Shown here in pieces: positions 19,444 to 28,299 of a DNA stretch of 64,000 bases. Under the pieces are notes generated by a model that searched no databases, was not told where the DNA came from, and saw only the letters and a list, made by a program, of their open reading frames with translations. The translations under genes and the position numbers were made by a program. Every line of letters begins with the position of its first letter. Positions within the stretch are counted from its first letter, which is position 1. The DNA comes from Chromatiales bacterium (GTDB lineage: Bacteria > Pseudomonadota > Gammaproteobacteria > Chromatiales > Chromatiaceae), in the NCBI GenBank assembly GCA_028280505.1, contig JANQLO010000019.1:1-64000 (forward strand). The letters are read 5' to 3'.

Positions 19444-19492
19444 AAAAAAAGGCGTACCGTCGCGTACGCATAGCCGTACGAGACAGGACGCC
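19444..19492 (-). terminator. Leader terminator in front of nrtA
   Basis: Read on the minus strand, a 42-nt hairpin (19451-19492) opens with GGCGU and closes with ACGCC, contains a CGUACG/CGUACG inner stem around the loop GCUAUG, and is followed at once by seven U residues (19444-19450). A shorter alternative stem GCGUAC-gcgacg-GUACGC (19452-19469) uses the same 3' arm. It sits 44 nt ahead of the nrtA start and far downstream of the promoter, so it is an attenuator and not the end of nasT. Confidence 0.8.
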
Positions 19493-19502
19493 ATTGTCGG
19501 GT

Positions 19503-19573
19503 TCAGCCATCTTTGGCTGATGCGATCCGGGTTGCCTGGTCCTCCCGCCGTTGGGCTTACCGTGCAGGGCAAC
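19503..19573 (-). promoter_or_regulatory. Tandem hexaloop hairpins, ANTAR (NasT) RNA target
   Basis: Two hairpins lie in the leader just before the terminator. The second (19503-19520) is a perfect 6-bp stem UCAGCC/GGCUGA closed by the hexaloop AAAGAU. The first (19531-19573) has an outer GUUGCC/GGCAAC stem and an apical CCC/GGG stem closed by the hexaloop AACGGC. Both loops have A at position 1 and G at position 4, the known ANTAR recognition pattern. The first hairpin is weaker because of its internal loops. Confidence 0.68.
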
Positions 19574-19596
19574 ACGCATCGATTTGCTTGGATCAG

Positions 19597-19612
19597 AGCA
19601 ATAGCCGTGCCA
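19597..19612 (-). promoter_or_regulatory. Sigma-54 promoter of the nitrate operon
   Basis: On the minus strand the sequence reads TGGCAC-ggcta-TTGCT, an exact fit to the -24/-12 consensus TGGCAC-N5-TTGCW. Transcription would begin near 19587, giving a leader of about 190 nt that contains both hexaloop hairpins and the terminator. This places nrtABC-nasS-nirBD-nasA under RpoN. Confidence 0.82.
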
Positions 19613-19757
19613 CAAGACGGCTCGATGTCATGTCGACTGCTACGCGTTGTCGGCTAAGCCCTTGAGTTTCAGCGTTTTCCAATGCGCTCGATACGTCGCA
19701 GACCGTTACCGAGCCGGCGACTTGTCAACGGATAAAACGTCATTGATGTCGGGAAAT

Positions 19758-19774
19758 CGCACCAGCGAAGTGCA
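19758..19774. promoter_or_regulatory. NtrC-like binding site
   Basis: GCAC-N7-GTGC (19759-19773) matches the core of the NtrC site (TGCAC-N7-GTGCA type). It lies about 160 bp upstream of the sigma-54 promoter, a normal enhancer distance. A second element, GTGC-N4-GCAC, follows at 19792-19803. Together with the promoter this implies nitrogen-limitation control. Confidence 0.55.
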
Positions 19775-19816
19775 AATCACGGCTCAAGTTCGTGCAGATG
19801 CACAAGCAAAGGTGGG

Positions 19817-20419
19817 TCAGATCAACAGGCTCGCGGCAGACACAATGCTCTCGGCAACGTCTATCAAACGCTTGTTGCTGCTCATCGCCAAACTGCGCAT
19901 TGCCTTATAGGCCTCGTCTTCGGTCATGCCGCGTTGCTTCATCAATATGCCTTTGGCCTTGTCGACCACCTTGCGCTCTTCGAGTTGGGCGCGGGTCTTT
20001 TCCAGTTCTTGGGTCAGACTGCGGAACTGTTGAAAACGCTCGATGGCGGCATCCAGGATCGGACGCACCCGCTTGGTACTGATACCGTCGACCACATAGG
20101 CGCTCACGCCGGCACGGGTTGCGCGCGCGATGGTCGAGCCGTCGTCGTCCTGGGTGAACATCACGATCGGGCGCGGCGCGGCCGATTGCACCGATTGCAG
20201 ACTCTCGAGGGTATCGCGCCCCGGCGAATCCAGATCGATGATGACGACATCGGGATTGTCTTGTTGCACGCGACCCAGCAGATCCTCGGCGCTGGATGCG
20301 AAACCGACGAGTTCGCAACCGACTTCCGCCAGGGATTCCTTCAACGACGCACGACGCTGTGTGCTGTCATCGACCAGCAACACCCGCAACCGCTTTTTCT
20401 GTGCGCCCACTTCCGACAT
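19817..20419 (-). CDS. nasT: NasT-type ANTAR antiterminator
   Basis: A 200-residue response regulator with an N-terminal receiver-like domain and a C-terminal ANTAR RNA-binding domain. VLLVDDSTQRR supplies the acidic pair, and VVIIDLDSPGRDTLE contains the aspartate that is the phospho-acceptor position in canonical receivers. The ANTAR part at about residues 140-200 shows a coiled linker (QELEKTRAQLEERKVVDKAKGILM) and the QRGMTEDEAYKAMRSLAMS core. By analogy to NasT it would bind hexaloop hairpins and stop termination when released from NasS. It lies directly upstream of the nitrate operon leader. The ATG at 20417-20419 begins the receiver fold. Confidence 0.9.
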   Translation of the reverse strand: MSEVGAQKKRLRVLLVDDSTQRRASLKESLAEVGCELVGFASSAEDLLGRVQQDNPDVVIIDLDSPGRDTLESLQSVQSAAPRPIVMFTQDDDGSTIARATRAGVSAYVVDGISTKRVRPILDAAIERFQQFRSLTQELEKTRAQLEERKVVDKAKGILMKQRGMTEDEAYKAMRSLAMSSNKRLIDVAESIVSAASLLI

Positions 20420-20936
20420 CTGTCTTTCTCGTCTTTCACCGTAACCCACAGTCGCCGGCCCATGCCTCGCGCAGCCGCGTATCGTAAATATTTCCCAAGG
20501 GAAGGCGACAGCGACGCCGCTAAAAAAATCCGCCGCACCGTGCAATCACGGAGCAGCGGCATAGGCCATAAGAGGCAATATCGACAGAGAGTTAGGAGAA
20601 ATCACCGCGAAGTGATTTCGATTTAACCAAAGCACAGTGCGTGCCATTTGCATTTTTTCCTTTTCACACAATATCTTGGCAAGGCATGGCCTGACCGATG
20701 GCGACGGGATGCCGGCGTGGCTGCACCAGGCTAGGGTTCTATTCGGGCAGAATGCACCAGCTTTGCGCAATAAAGCGGCACGCCGGGGCCTATCGATATC
20801 GGCCCGGGCTTGTTAAGCCGGGCCGTGTGACGTTTAATCGCCCGCGGCGACGGTCGCCCGATGCCGCGACACGCGCCGATAAGACGCCTGAACAGGCTTC
20901 GAAAACTTTTTTCCGCCACGGCAGACTAAAAGCAAC
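20420..20936. other. Intergenic region between nasT and the thioredoxin gene
   Basis: About 520 bp without a gene that I can support. It should hold divergent promoters. The clearest structure is a GC-rich hairpin at 20800-20825 (CGGCCCGGGCTT and AAGCCGGGCCG arms around gtt, with one bulged G). It has no U-tract on either side, and its role is unknown. Confidence 0.4.
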
Positions 20937-21410
20937 ATGAAAGTACCTTGCCTTCATTCACTCGGAACCGCAGTGCTCGCCCTCGCCCTTTCGTTACCGG
21001 CGCAGGCCGAACCCACCGACTTCACCTTGAATGATCTCGAAGGCCAAGAAGTCAATCTGTCAGACTTCCGCGGTCGCTGGGTGGTGGTGAACTTCTGGGC
21101 CTCCTGGTGTCCGCCCTGTGTGCGGGAACTCCCCGAGTTGGCCGCCTTTCAACGCGACAATCCCGATACCCAGGTGATCGGCATCAATTTCGAACAAATC
21201 AGCGCCGAGGAGGCCCGCACCTTCCTCGAACCCATGGCGATCAACTTCCCCAATCTCAAGATCGGCGAAACGCCGTTGGTCCCTTTCGAACCGCTCGAAG
21301 GCCTGCCGACCACGGCAATCGTCAACCCCGCCGGCGAAATCGTCGAACGCCATACCGGCCCGGTAACGGCCGATCATCTGCAATCCATCATCGGCCGACA
21401 TCGCAATTGA
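20937..21410 (+). CDS. TlpA-like exported thioredoxin
   Basis: A 157-residue protein with an N-terminal signal sequence (about residues 1-24, ending AQA) and a TlpA/ResA-type thioredoxin domain. The redox motif is in VVVNFWASWCPPCVRELPEL, residues about 49-54, and the cis-proline loop is GLPTTAIVNPAGEIV. It would reduce disulfides, for example in cytochrome c maturation or copper handling, on the outer face of the inner membrane. No neighbour identifies its substrate. Confidence 0.9.
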   Translation: MKVPCLHSLGTAVLALALSLPAQAEPTDFTLNDLEGQEVNLSDFRGRWVVVNFWASWCPPCVRELPELAAFQRDNPDTQVIGINFEQISAEEARTFLEPMAINFPNLKIGETPLVPFEPLEGLPTTAIVNPAGEIVERHTGPVTADHLQSIIGRHRN

Positions 21411-21597
21411 TGTGCCGAACGGCACTCCGTTTTGGGGCTGCGTAAACACTGACGCCGAAACCGGACAACGCGTGAGAGATGAACCACAAGTCGTCGCTTC
21501 GTGTCGATTTTCGGTCTTTTCACCGACGGATTCTTTAAGTCACTGAAAGCATTACAGAAGGTCGAGATACCCACTTTTTCTGCACATCCAACACACA

Positions 21598-21632
21598 GTT
21601 TCCACACGGTTTTCCACAACGTTTTTTCACAA
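21598..21632 (+). promoter_or_regulatory. DnaA-box-like cluster upstream of nrdA
   Basis: GTTTCCACA (21598-21606), TTTTCCACA (21610-21618) and TTTTCACAA (21624-21632) follow each other closely. The second differs from TTATCCACA at one position. DnaA control of nrdAB is established in E. coli, and the placement immediately upstream of the nrd promoter fits that. Confidence 0.5.
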
Positions 21633-21674
21633 CATCTTGTGGTTGACACTTTGCAATCAGCGTATATATTGTGT
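21627..21674 (+). promoter_or_regulatory. Paired NrdR boxes overlapping the nrdA promoter
   Basis: Two 16-bp boxes related to the NrdR consensus (ACAC-wATATATw-GTGT) lie at 21627-21642 (CAC-AACATCTT-GTG, perfect outer arms) and 21659-21674 (right half ATATATTGTGT exact, left half degenerate). Their centres are 32 bp apart, three helical turns, the spacing known for NrdR. A promoter TTGACA (21643-21648) and TATATT (21665-21670) with a 16-bp spacer lies between and over them, so binding would repress. Confidence 0.68.
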
Positions 21675-21768
21675 CTGGAGTGGGCGCAACGCAGTATATC
21701 GGCGGCACGCCACCCGATCGCGCAAGGCGGTCTGTCCACCCAAAACAACACCATCCAGGAGGAGCCTC

Positions 21769-24681
21769 ATGGCTACTGAAGTCACGCCTGCCAACGGCGA
21801 GTTGGAGAATATTGCTGTCCCGCCGAGCACCGACGCGGCAGGCACTGATGTCGAAATCCAGGCCAACGCGCCCGGCGTGTTGCGCGTTATCCGGCGCAAC
21901 GGCAAGGTCACGAACTTCGACGCTAACAAGATCGCGGTCGCGATGACCAAGGCTTTCCTCGCGGTCGAGGGCGGCAGCGCCGCCGCCTCGCGCCGCGTCC
22001 ACGATCTGGTGCAATCGCTTACCGAGCAATTGTCCGAAGCCGTGGTGCGACGCAATCCGGCCGGCGGCACCATTCATATCGAAGACATCCAGGACCAGGT
22101 CGAACTCGCGCTGATGCGGTCGGGCGAACACAAGGTCGCGCGCGCCTATGTGCTCTACCGCGAGGAACAGGCCCGCAAGCGTGCCGAAGAGGCCGCCAGC
22201 AAAAAAGGCCAGGCGGGCACCGAGGAACCCCTGGTCAACGTCACCCTGGCCGACGGCAGCACCCGTCCGCTGGAGATCGAACGCCTGCGCCGCCTCGTCG
22301 CCGAGGCCTGTGACGGACTCGCCGCGGTGACCCCCGAATCCATTCTGGAAGACACCTGTCGCAATCTGTTCGACGGGGTCAAAGAAAAGGACGTGTCGCA
22401 GGCGCTGGTGATGAGCGCGCGCACCCTTATCGAAAAAGAGCCGAACTATTCCTATGCCGCCGCTCGTCTGTTGATGGACATGCTGCGGCGCGAGGCCCTC
22501 GGCTTTCTCGATCTCGACACCGGCGTCGCCACCCAGCAGGAAATGGGCGAGCGCTATGGCGAATACTTCAGCACCTACATCAAGCGGGGTGCCGATCTCG
22601 AACTGCTCGACAAACGTTTGAGCCAATACGATCTCGAACGCCTCGGTGCCGCGCTCAAGCCCGAGCGCGATCTGCAGTTCACCTATCTCGGTCTGCAGAC
22701 GCTGTACGACCGTTACTTCATTCATTCGCACGGCACCCGCTTCGAATTGCCGCAGGCCTTCTTCATGCGTGTCGCCATGGGTCTCGCGATCAACGAGATC
22801 GACCGCGAAGGCCGTGCGATCGAATTCTACGACCTGCTGTCGCGTTTCGACTTCATGAGCTCGACGCCGACGCTGTTCAACTCGGGCACGCTGCGCCCGC
22901 AATTGTCGAGCTGCTACCTCACCACGGTGCCCGACGATCTCGACGGCATCTACGGCGCCATCAAGGACAACGCCTTGCTGTCCAAGTTCGCCGGCGGTCT
23001 GGGCAACGACTGGACCCGCGTGCGTGGTATGGGTGCCCATATCAAGGGCACCAATGGCAAGTCACAGGGCGTGGTGCCGTTCTTGAAAGTCGCCAACGAC
23101 ACCGCAGTCGCGGTCAATCAGGGCGGCAAGCGCAAGGGTGCGGTGTGTGCCTACCTGGAAACCTGGCATATCGATGTCGAGGAATTCCTCGATCTGCGCA
23201 AGAACACCGGTGACGACCGTCGTCGCACCCACGATATGAACACCGCGAACTGGATCCCGGATTTGTTCATGAAACGGGTCGCCGAAGATCAGGACTGGAC
23301 CCTGTTCTCGCCGGACGAGACCAGCGATCTGCACGATCTCACCGGCAAGGCCTTCGAAGATGCCTACATTCGCTACGAAGAAAAGGCCGCGCGTGGCGAA
23401 ATGCATGTCGCCAAAACCATCAAGGCCAACGACCTGTGGCGCAAGCTGCTCGGCATGTTGTTCGAAACCGGCCATCCTTGGGTGACCTTCAAAGACCCAT
23501 GCAACATTCGCTATACCAACCAGCATGTCGGTGTCGTACACAGCTCGAACCTGTGCACCGAAATCACGCTGCACACCAACGATAACGAAATCGCGGTGTG
23601 CAACCTCGGCTCGGTGAACCTCGCCGCGCACGTCGACGAAAACGGTCTCGATCAGGTCAAGCTCGAAAAGACCGTCGGCACCGCGATGCGCATGCTCGAC
23701 AACGTCATCGAGTACAACTACTACAGTGTGCCGCAGGCGCGTAACTCCAACCTGCGTCATCGTCCGGTCGGGCTCGGCATCATGGGCTTCCAGGATGCGC
23801 TTTACAAAGTGCGCATGCCTTACGCCAGCCAGGAGGCGGTCGACTTCGCCGACCACACCATGGAGGCCGTGTCCTACTTCGCCATCAAGGCCTCGACCGA
23901 TCTGGCCGAAGAGCGCGGCCGCTATCACAGCTTCGAAGGTTCGCTGTGGAGCCAGGGCATTTTGCCGATCGACTCGCTGGCCGAGCTCGGCGAACAACGC
24001 GGTGGTTATCTACAGGTCGACGACAGCAGTACGCTCGACTGGGATGGACTGCGTGAGCGCGTGACGACCGTCGGCATGCGCAACTCCAACACCATGGCGA
24101 TCGCGCCGACCGCGACCATCTCGAACATCTGCGGCGTCAGTCAGTCGATCGAACCGACGTATCAAAACCTGTTCGTGAAATCGAACCTGTCCGGCGAGTT
24201 CACCGTGGTCAATCCCTATCTGGTACATGACCTCAAGGCGCTCGATCTGTGGGACGAGGTCATGGTTAACGACCTCAAGTATTACGATGGTTCGGTACAA
24301 CCGATCAATCGCATCCCGGACGATCTTAAGGCGCTGTATGCGTCAGCATTCGAGGTCGATCCGCGCTGGCTGGTCGAGGCCGGCAGCCGCCGCCAGAAAT
24401 GGATCGATCAGGCACAAAGCCTGAACCTCTACATGTCCGAGCCATCGGGTAAGAAGCTCGACAATCTCTACAAGCTCGCCTGGGTACGCGGTCTCAAGAC
24501 CACTTATTACCTGCGTTCCATGGGCGCCACCCATGTGGAGAAATCGACCATGGACGACACCAGCCGCGCGAACAAGTTGAACGCGGTCGGCGGCGGCTAT
24601 CAGGCATCGAGTGACGAGGCAGGCAGCGCCGCACCCCAGGCCTGCAGCATCCTCGATCCGGATTGCGAAGCCTGTCAGTAA
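21769..24681 (+). CDS. nrdA: Class Ia ribonucleotide reductase, large subunit
   Basis: NrdA, 970 residues, reduces ribonucleoside diphosphates with a radical supplied by NrdB. Two ATP-cone regulatory domains lie at the N-terminus (about residues 38-130, starting LRVIRRNGKVTNFDANKIAVAM, and 155-250, starting NVTLADGSTRPLEIERLRRLV), as in Pseudomonas NrdA. The catalytic barrel is clear (SSCYLTTVPDDLDGIYGAI, GGLGNDWTRVRG, NLCTEITLHT, MAIAPTATISNICG), and the C-terminal redox tail ends DCEACQ. The ATG at 21769 follows an AGGAGG box. It is followed by two nrdB genes. Confidence 0.96.
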   Translation: MATEVTPANGELENIAVPPSTDAAGTDVEIQANAPGVLRVIRRNGKVTNFDANKIAVAMTKAFLAVEGGSAAASRRVHDLVQSLTEQLSEAVVRRNPAGGTIHIEDIQDQVELALMRSGEHKVARAYVLYREEQARKRAEEAASKKGQAGTEEPLVNVTLADGSTRPLEIERLRRLVAEACDGLAAVTPESILEDTCRNLFDGVKEKDVSQALVMSARTLIEKEPNYSYAAARLLMDMLRREALGFLDLDTGVATQQEMGERYGEYFSTYIKRGADLELLDKRLSQYDLERLGAALKPERDLQFTYLGLQTLYDRYFIHSHGTRFELPQAFFMRVAMGLAINEIDREGRAIEFYDLLSRFDFMSSTPTLFNSGTLRPQLSSCYLTTVPDDLDGIYGAIKDNALLSKFAGGLGNDWTRVRGMGAHIKGTNGKSQGVVPFLKVANDTAVAVNQGGKRKGAVCAYLETWHIDVEEFLDLRKNTGDDRRRTHDMNTANWIPDLFMKRVAEDQDWTLFSPDETSDLHDLTGKAFEDAYIRYEEKAARGEMHVAKTIKANDLWRKLLGMLFETGHPWVTFKDPCNIRYTNQHVGVVHSSNLCTEITLHTNDNEIAVCNLGSVNLAAHVDENGLDQVKLEKTVGTAMRMLDNVIEYNYYSVPQARNSNLRHRPVGLGIMGFQDALYKVRMPYASQEAVDFADHTMEAVSYFAIKASTDLAEERGRYHSFEGSLWSQGILPIDSLAELGEQRGGYLQVDDSSTLDWDGLRERVTTVGMRNSNTMAIAPTATISNICGVSQSIEPTYQNLFVKSNLSGEFTVVNPYLVHDLKALDLWDEVMVNDLKYYDGSVQPINRIPDDLKALYASAFEVDPRWLVEAGSRRQKWIDQAQSLNLYMSEPSGKKLDNLYKLAWVRGLKTTYYLRSMGATHVEKSTMDDTSRANKLNAVGGGYQASSDEAGSAAPQACSILDPDCEACQ

Positions 24682-24715
24682 GCGTCAGCCGTCGATTAGT
24701 AGGAGAGTATGTAAG

Positions 24716-25864
24716 ATGTTGAACTGGGACGATCCCTTAGCGCCAGCCCCTCAGGAAGCGATTACACCGCCGCAAGCTAACCCTGTGGCCAATCCAGTGT
24801 CCAACCCGGTTTTGAGCGACGACGCCGGTCAGGCAAAACGTGCACCCGTACCACAGGTCGATCTGAAGCCGGTCAACCCGGACGACAAGCGCGTCATCAA
24901 CGGCATGACCGACATCAATCAGTTGGCGCCTTTCAAGTACCCCTGGGCGTGGGAATACTTCCTGAACGCCAACCGCAATCACTGGACGCCATTAGATATC
25001 TCCATGGCGCAGGACGTACACGATTACCACCACAAGCTGACGCTCGAAGAGCGCCATGTCTACGAGAACGTGCTCTCCTACCTGACCACGTCCGACATCC
25101 TGGCGATGCGCAATATCGGTCTGGCGGTGATGGAAAAGATGTCGGCGCCTGAACTACAGATCTATCAGGCCCGTCAGGTCTATGAAGAATCGCTGCATAC
25201 CTGGACCTACCAGCATTGCATCGAGACCATCGGCCTCGACCAGGGTGAGATCTATAACCGCTACCGCGTGGTGCCGGAGATCAACGGCAAGATCCAGATC
25301 GCCAACGAGCGGTTGAACTCAGTATTGCGCGCGGATATCGATCTGCAAGATCGTGACGAGCTACACAACTTTTTGATGGCTTACATCTTCTTCGCCGCGG
25401 TGTTCGAAGGCTGCTGGTTCTATAACGGCTTCAGCCCGATCTTCGCGCTGCAACGCCGCGGTCTCATGAAGGGCACCGCCGAGCAGTTGCAATACATCAT
25501 GCGCGACGAAGTACTGCATGCCTCGTTCGGTATCCGTGTCGCCAAACAGATCATGCTTGAAGAAAACATCCGTCCCGACGCCAAGGCGATCGCTGAGATG
25601 TGGGCCGAATGCGAGGCCGCCGAAGAGGCCTATGCTGGCTACATCCTGCGCGACCCCATCCTGGGTTACAGCAAGGACGACCATGTCGGCCAATACCGTT
25701 TCATCGCCAACCGGCGGGCACGCAGTCTGGGCCTGGAAGAACCCTATCCGGGTGCCGAGCCGACCCTGAGCTGGCTCGATGAACAGGCCAATCTGCGCAA
25801 AGAAAAGAATTTCTTTGAGACCCGTGTCACCGAATACCAGGCCGGCGGCCTGAAGTGGGAATAA
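24716..25864 (+). CDS. nrdB: Ribonucleotide reductase small subunit, copy 1
   Basis: A 382-residue R2 protein. The di-iron ligands are all visible: Asp in TTSDIL, Glu and His in YEESLHTW, Glu in FEGCWFY, and Glu/His in RDEVLHA. The radical tyrosine follows in SLHTWTYQH. The C-terminal tail [21 protein letters not shown]-type segment is the NrdA-docking peptide. The start MLNWDDPL is shared with the second copy, and a 45-residue variable Pro-rich linker follows. AGGAG precedes the ATG at 24716. All active-site residues are intact, so it should make a functional radical cofactor. Confidence 0.93.
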   Translation: MLNWDDPLAPAPQEAITPPQANPVANPVSNPVLSDDAGQAKRAPVPQVDLKPVNPDDKRVINGMTDINQLAPFKYPWAWEYFLNANRNHWTPLDISMAQDVHDYHHKLTLEERHVYENVLSYLTTSDILAMRNIGLAVMEKMSAPELQIYQARQVYEESLHTWTYQHCIETIGLDQGEIYNRYRVVPEINGKIQIANERLNSVLRADIDLQDRDELHNFLMAYIFFAAVFEGCWFYNGFSPIFALQRRGLMKGTAEQLQYIMRDEVLHASFGIRVAKQIMLEENIRPDAKAIAEMWAECEAAEEAYAGYILRDPILGYSKDDHVGQYRFIANRRARSLGLEEPYPGAEPTLSWLDEQANLRKEKNFFETRVTEYQAGGLKWE

Positions 25865-26058
25865 GCAAGACATACTAACGCTAGCGTTCAATGCCGGAGG
25901 GGCCCCGAGAACCCTCGCCCGACATTTTCGTAATGTCATAGACCACCACCCAAGGGTGATTGGAGTCACTCCGGCACCATTTAACTGCTCGGCCATATCG
26001 ATGACCGAGACTACCGCTAAGCGTTCGACCAACCGACGAACCGCATGAGGGGGCTACG

Positions 26059-27384
26059 ATGCTGAACTGGGATGATCCATTGCAATCGACCGCTAGCGAG
26101 CCACAGGGCAAAGCGCAGGTACCACCGCCTGCCGCCCTTACGAACGACGGGCAAACCACACTGGCACCCGTCGTGGAAAGCGCTCCGAAGCCCCATGCCG
26201 GCGACGGCCTGGTCGATAACGCTGTATTGATGACAACCGCCGGTGCGGCACCTAGCGTCAACCCCGAGCCTTCCCAGGTCACCGAGCCCAAGTCGAACTA
26301 CAACACGGACGAGAGCAACCCATCCGAGGCCGGAGCAACTGGGCTCGAATCCTTGGAGATGGGTGCGGGCCGCATTCGGGTCGATGACAAACGCATCATC
26401 AACTGCCATGCCGATCTCAATCAGCTCGTGCCCTTCAAGTACGACTGGGCGTGGCAGAAATATCTCGATGGCTGTGCCAATCATTGGATGCCGCAGGAAA
26501 TCAACATGAATGCGGACGTTCAGCTTTGGAAAGACCCGAACGGTCTGACCGAAGACGAGCGCATGATCATCAAGCGCAACCTCGGCTTCTTCGCAACCGC
26601 CGATTCGCTGGTTGCGAACAACCTGGTATTGGCCGTGTATCGCCATATCACCAACCCCGAATGCCGTCAGTACCTGTTGCGCCAGGCCTTCGAAGAAGCC
26701 TTGCACACCCATGCGTATCAATACGTCATCGAATCCCTCGGCCTCGACGAAGGCGAAGTCTTCAACATGTATCGCGAGGTACCGGCGGTCGCGCGCAAAG
26801 CCGAATGGGCCCTGCCCTTCACCAAGCACTTGGCCGATCCGAACTTCCACACCGGCACGCCGGAAAACGATCAAAAGCTGCTACGTGAGTTGGTCGCCTT
26901 CTATGTGATCTTCGAAGGCATCTTCTTCTATGTCGGTTTCACCCAATTACTCAGCATGGGCCGACGCAACAAGATGACCGGTACCGCCGAGCAGTTCCAG
27001 TACATTCTGCGCGATGAATCGATGCACATGAACTTCGGCATCGACGTCATCAATCAGATCAAGATCGAAAACCCGCACCTGTGGAACGACGCCTTCAAGG
27101 ACGAAATGGTGCAAATGATCCGCGATGCCGTATCGCTGGAAACCCAATACGCCTACGACACCATGCCGCGCGGCGTGCTCGGCCTGAACGCGCCGATGTT
27201 CGAGGAGTACCTGCAGTTCATCGCCAACCGCCGCTGCGCGCAGATCGGTCTGCCGGAACAATATGCCGGCGCGACCAATCCCTTCCCGTGGATGTCGGAA
27301 GTGCTCGATCTCAAAAAGGAGAAGAACTTCTTCGAGACCCGGGTTACCGAATATCAGACGGGTGGCGCGTTGAGTTGGGATTGA
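26059..27384 (+). CDS. nrdB: Ribonucleotide reductase small subunit, copy 2
   Basis: A 441-residue second R2 protein, clearly paralogous to copy 1 but not a recent duplicate: the two share the MLNWDDPL start and the [14 protein letters not shown] docking tail, but differ through most of the core. Its ligands are also complete ([15 protein letters not shown] with the tyrosine, FEGIFFY, RDESMH). The N-terminal linker is about 110 residues long, Pro/Ala/Ser-rich and probably disordered. Its core ([25 protein letters not shown]) resembles Pseudomonas NrdB. The 194-bp gap before it contains inverted repeats (GGAGT-c-ACTCC near 25968), so it may have its own expression control. Confidence 0.92.
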   Translation: MLNWDDPLQSTASEPQGKAQVPPPAALTNDGQTTLAPVVESAPKPHAGDGLVDNAVLMTTAGAAPSVNPEPSQVTEPKSNYNTDESNPSEAGATGLESLEMGAGRIRVDDKRIINCHADLNQLVPFKYDWAWQKYLDGCANHWMPQEINMNADVQLWKDPNGLTEDERMIIKRNLGFFATADSLVANNLVLAVYRHITNPECRQYLLRQAFEEALHTHAYQYVIESLGLDEGEVFNMYREVPAVARKAEWALPFTKHLADPNFHTGTPENDQKLLRELVAFYVIFEGIFFYVGFTQLLSMGRRNKMTGTAEQFQYILRDESMHMNFGIDVINQIKIENPHLWNDAFKDEMVQMIRDAVSLETQYAYDTMPRGVLGLNAPMFEEYLQFIANRRCAQIGLPEQYAGATNPFPWMSEVLDLKKEKNFFETRVTEYQTGGALSWD

Positions 27385-27570
27385 TGCCTATCTTGTCAGT
27401 GCAGCACTTCAGGCTTTTCCGTATGGAGAACTTAGGAAGATTGCGCTAAGGGCACGACAGACAGCCATACACGCAAAACGACTCGTCATGCCCAATACCA
27501 CGGTATGCGCTCAGGCAGAATGGCGCGATTGCGGGAGAATGACGTGTCGTCAACTCAACAAAGTCGCTTG

Positions 27571-28299
27571 CTAGATACGATGGCGACAGCTTTCATGGTC
27601 AGCCATCTGAGTCAGCGTCAATATCTGGTAACCGTTTGACTGAAGCCATGGCAGCACCTTCCGGAGAGATTCTGCTGCTCGCGTTCCTCTTCCTTTACCG
27701 TCGTGCAAAATTATGACGGAACCAGGACGAACAGACCAAGTGATGTATGCGTAGTGAAATCGGCTGGAATGAACCGCGTGGTCAAGCGGATAAATGTCGG
27801 CAAGCGCGATTTTGTAACCATGCAGCTCCATTGCCTGAAGGGTCGAGCTGTTGTACCAGCCTGAGCCGGGCCGAAGCCACTTGATGGCCGAGTGCTTGCT
27901 GAGCAGATCATGAGTAACAGATATACTCTCGGCCTGTTCATTGGGCGACAAATCGATTGTTGGTATTTCTCTGAATGTATGATTTCCTAATTCATGAGCG
28001 TTGCCAACGATATCTTCCAGCACGGCCAGATTCGCCTGCACTCTGTTGCCGATTAAAAAGAATGTAGCCCTCGCCTCATATTGCTCAAGGACCTCCAATA
28101 TTTCAAAAGTCGAACTTGGGTCAGGCCCGTCATCGATGGTGAGTGCAACCAACTTCTCGTCACAATCAAAGGAAAACGTTGCTTCTGGCAAAAGCACCGG
28201 ACCAATGCTCCGGACCACCCATGCACTGAACACGATGGCGCTGACCGAGAGGGCCATTGCTAAAACGCCTACTTTGGCGACCAATCCGGCGGTTTTCAT
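27571..28299 (-). CDS. Membrane-anchored NodB-type polysaccharide deacetylase
   Basis: A 242-residue protein with an N-terminal signal anchor and a NodB-homology domain (about residues 45-235). It would deacetylate N-acetylglucosamine units of a surface polysaccharide or peptidoglycan. Motif 1 is ALTIDDGPDPS (the DD pair), motif 2 is HELGNHTF with the metal histidines, motif 3 is LRPGSGWYN, and the late motif is IILHDGKGRGTR. I start at the ATG at 28297-28299, immediately before the hydrophobic segment; a start at 28365 would add 22 residues. It stands alone. A role in exopolysaccharide is only suggested by the PEP-CTERM genes elsewhere in the window. Confidence 0.85.
   Translation of the reverse strand: MKTAGLVAKVGVLAMALSVSAIVFSAWVVRSIGPVLLPEATFSFDCDEKLVALTIDDGPDPSSTFEILEVLEQYEARATFFLIGNRVQANLAVLEDIVGNAHELGNHTFREIPTIDLSPNEQAESISVTHDLLSKHSAIKWLRPGSGWYNSSTLQAMELHGYKIALADIYPLDHAVHSSRFHYAYITWSVRPGSVIILHDGKGRGTRAAESLRKVLPWLQSNGYQILTLTQMADHESCRHRI

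Noticed and set aside
19463-19480. GCUAUG loop of the inner terminator stem as an ANTAR hexaloop
   Set aside because: It lacks A at position 1 and its fourth base is A, not G, so it does not fit the rule met by the two upstream loops.
20800-20825. GC-rich hairpin in the nasT-thioredoxin gap as a terminator
   Set aside because: No U-tract on either strand and no gene ending nearby, so only noted as a structure.
21637-21768. Upstream extension of the nrdA frame
   Set aside because: The extra 44 codons cover the promoter and the AGGAGG site. The ATG at 21769 has the correct ribosome site and starts the known N-terminus.
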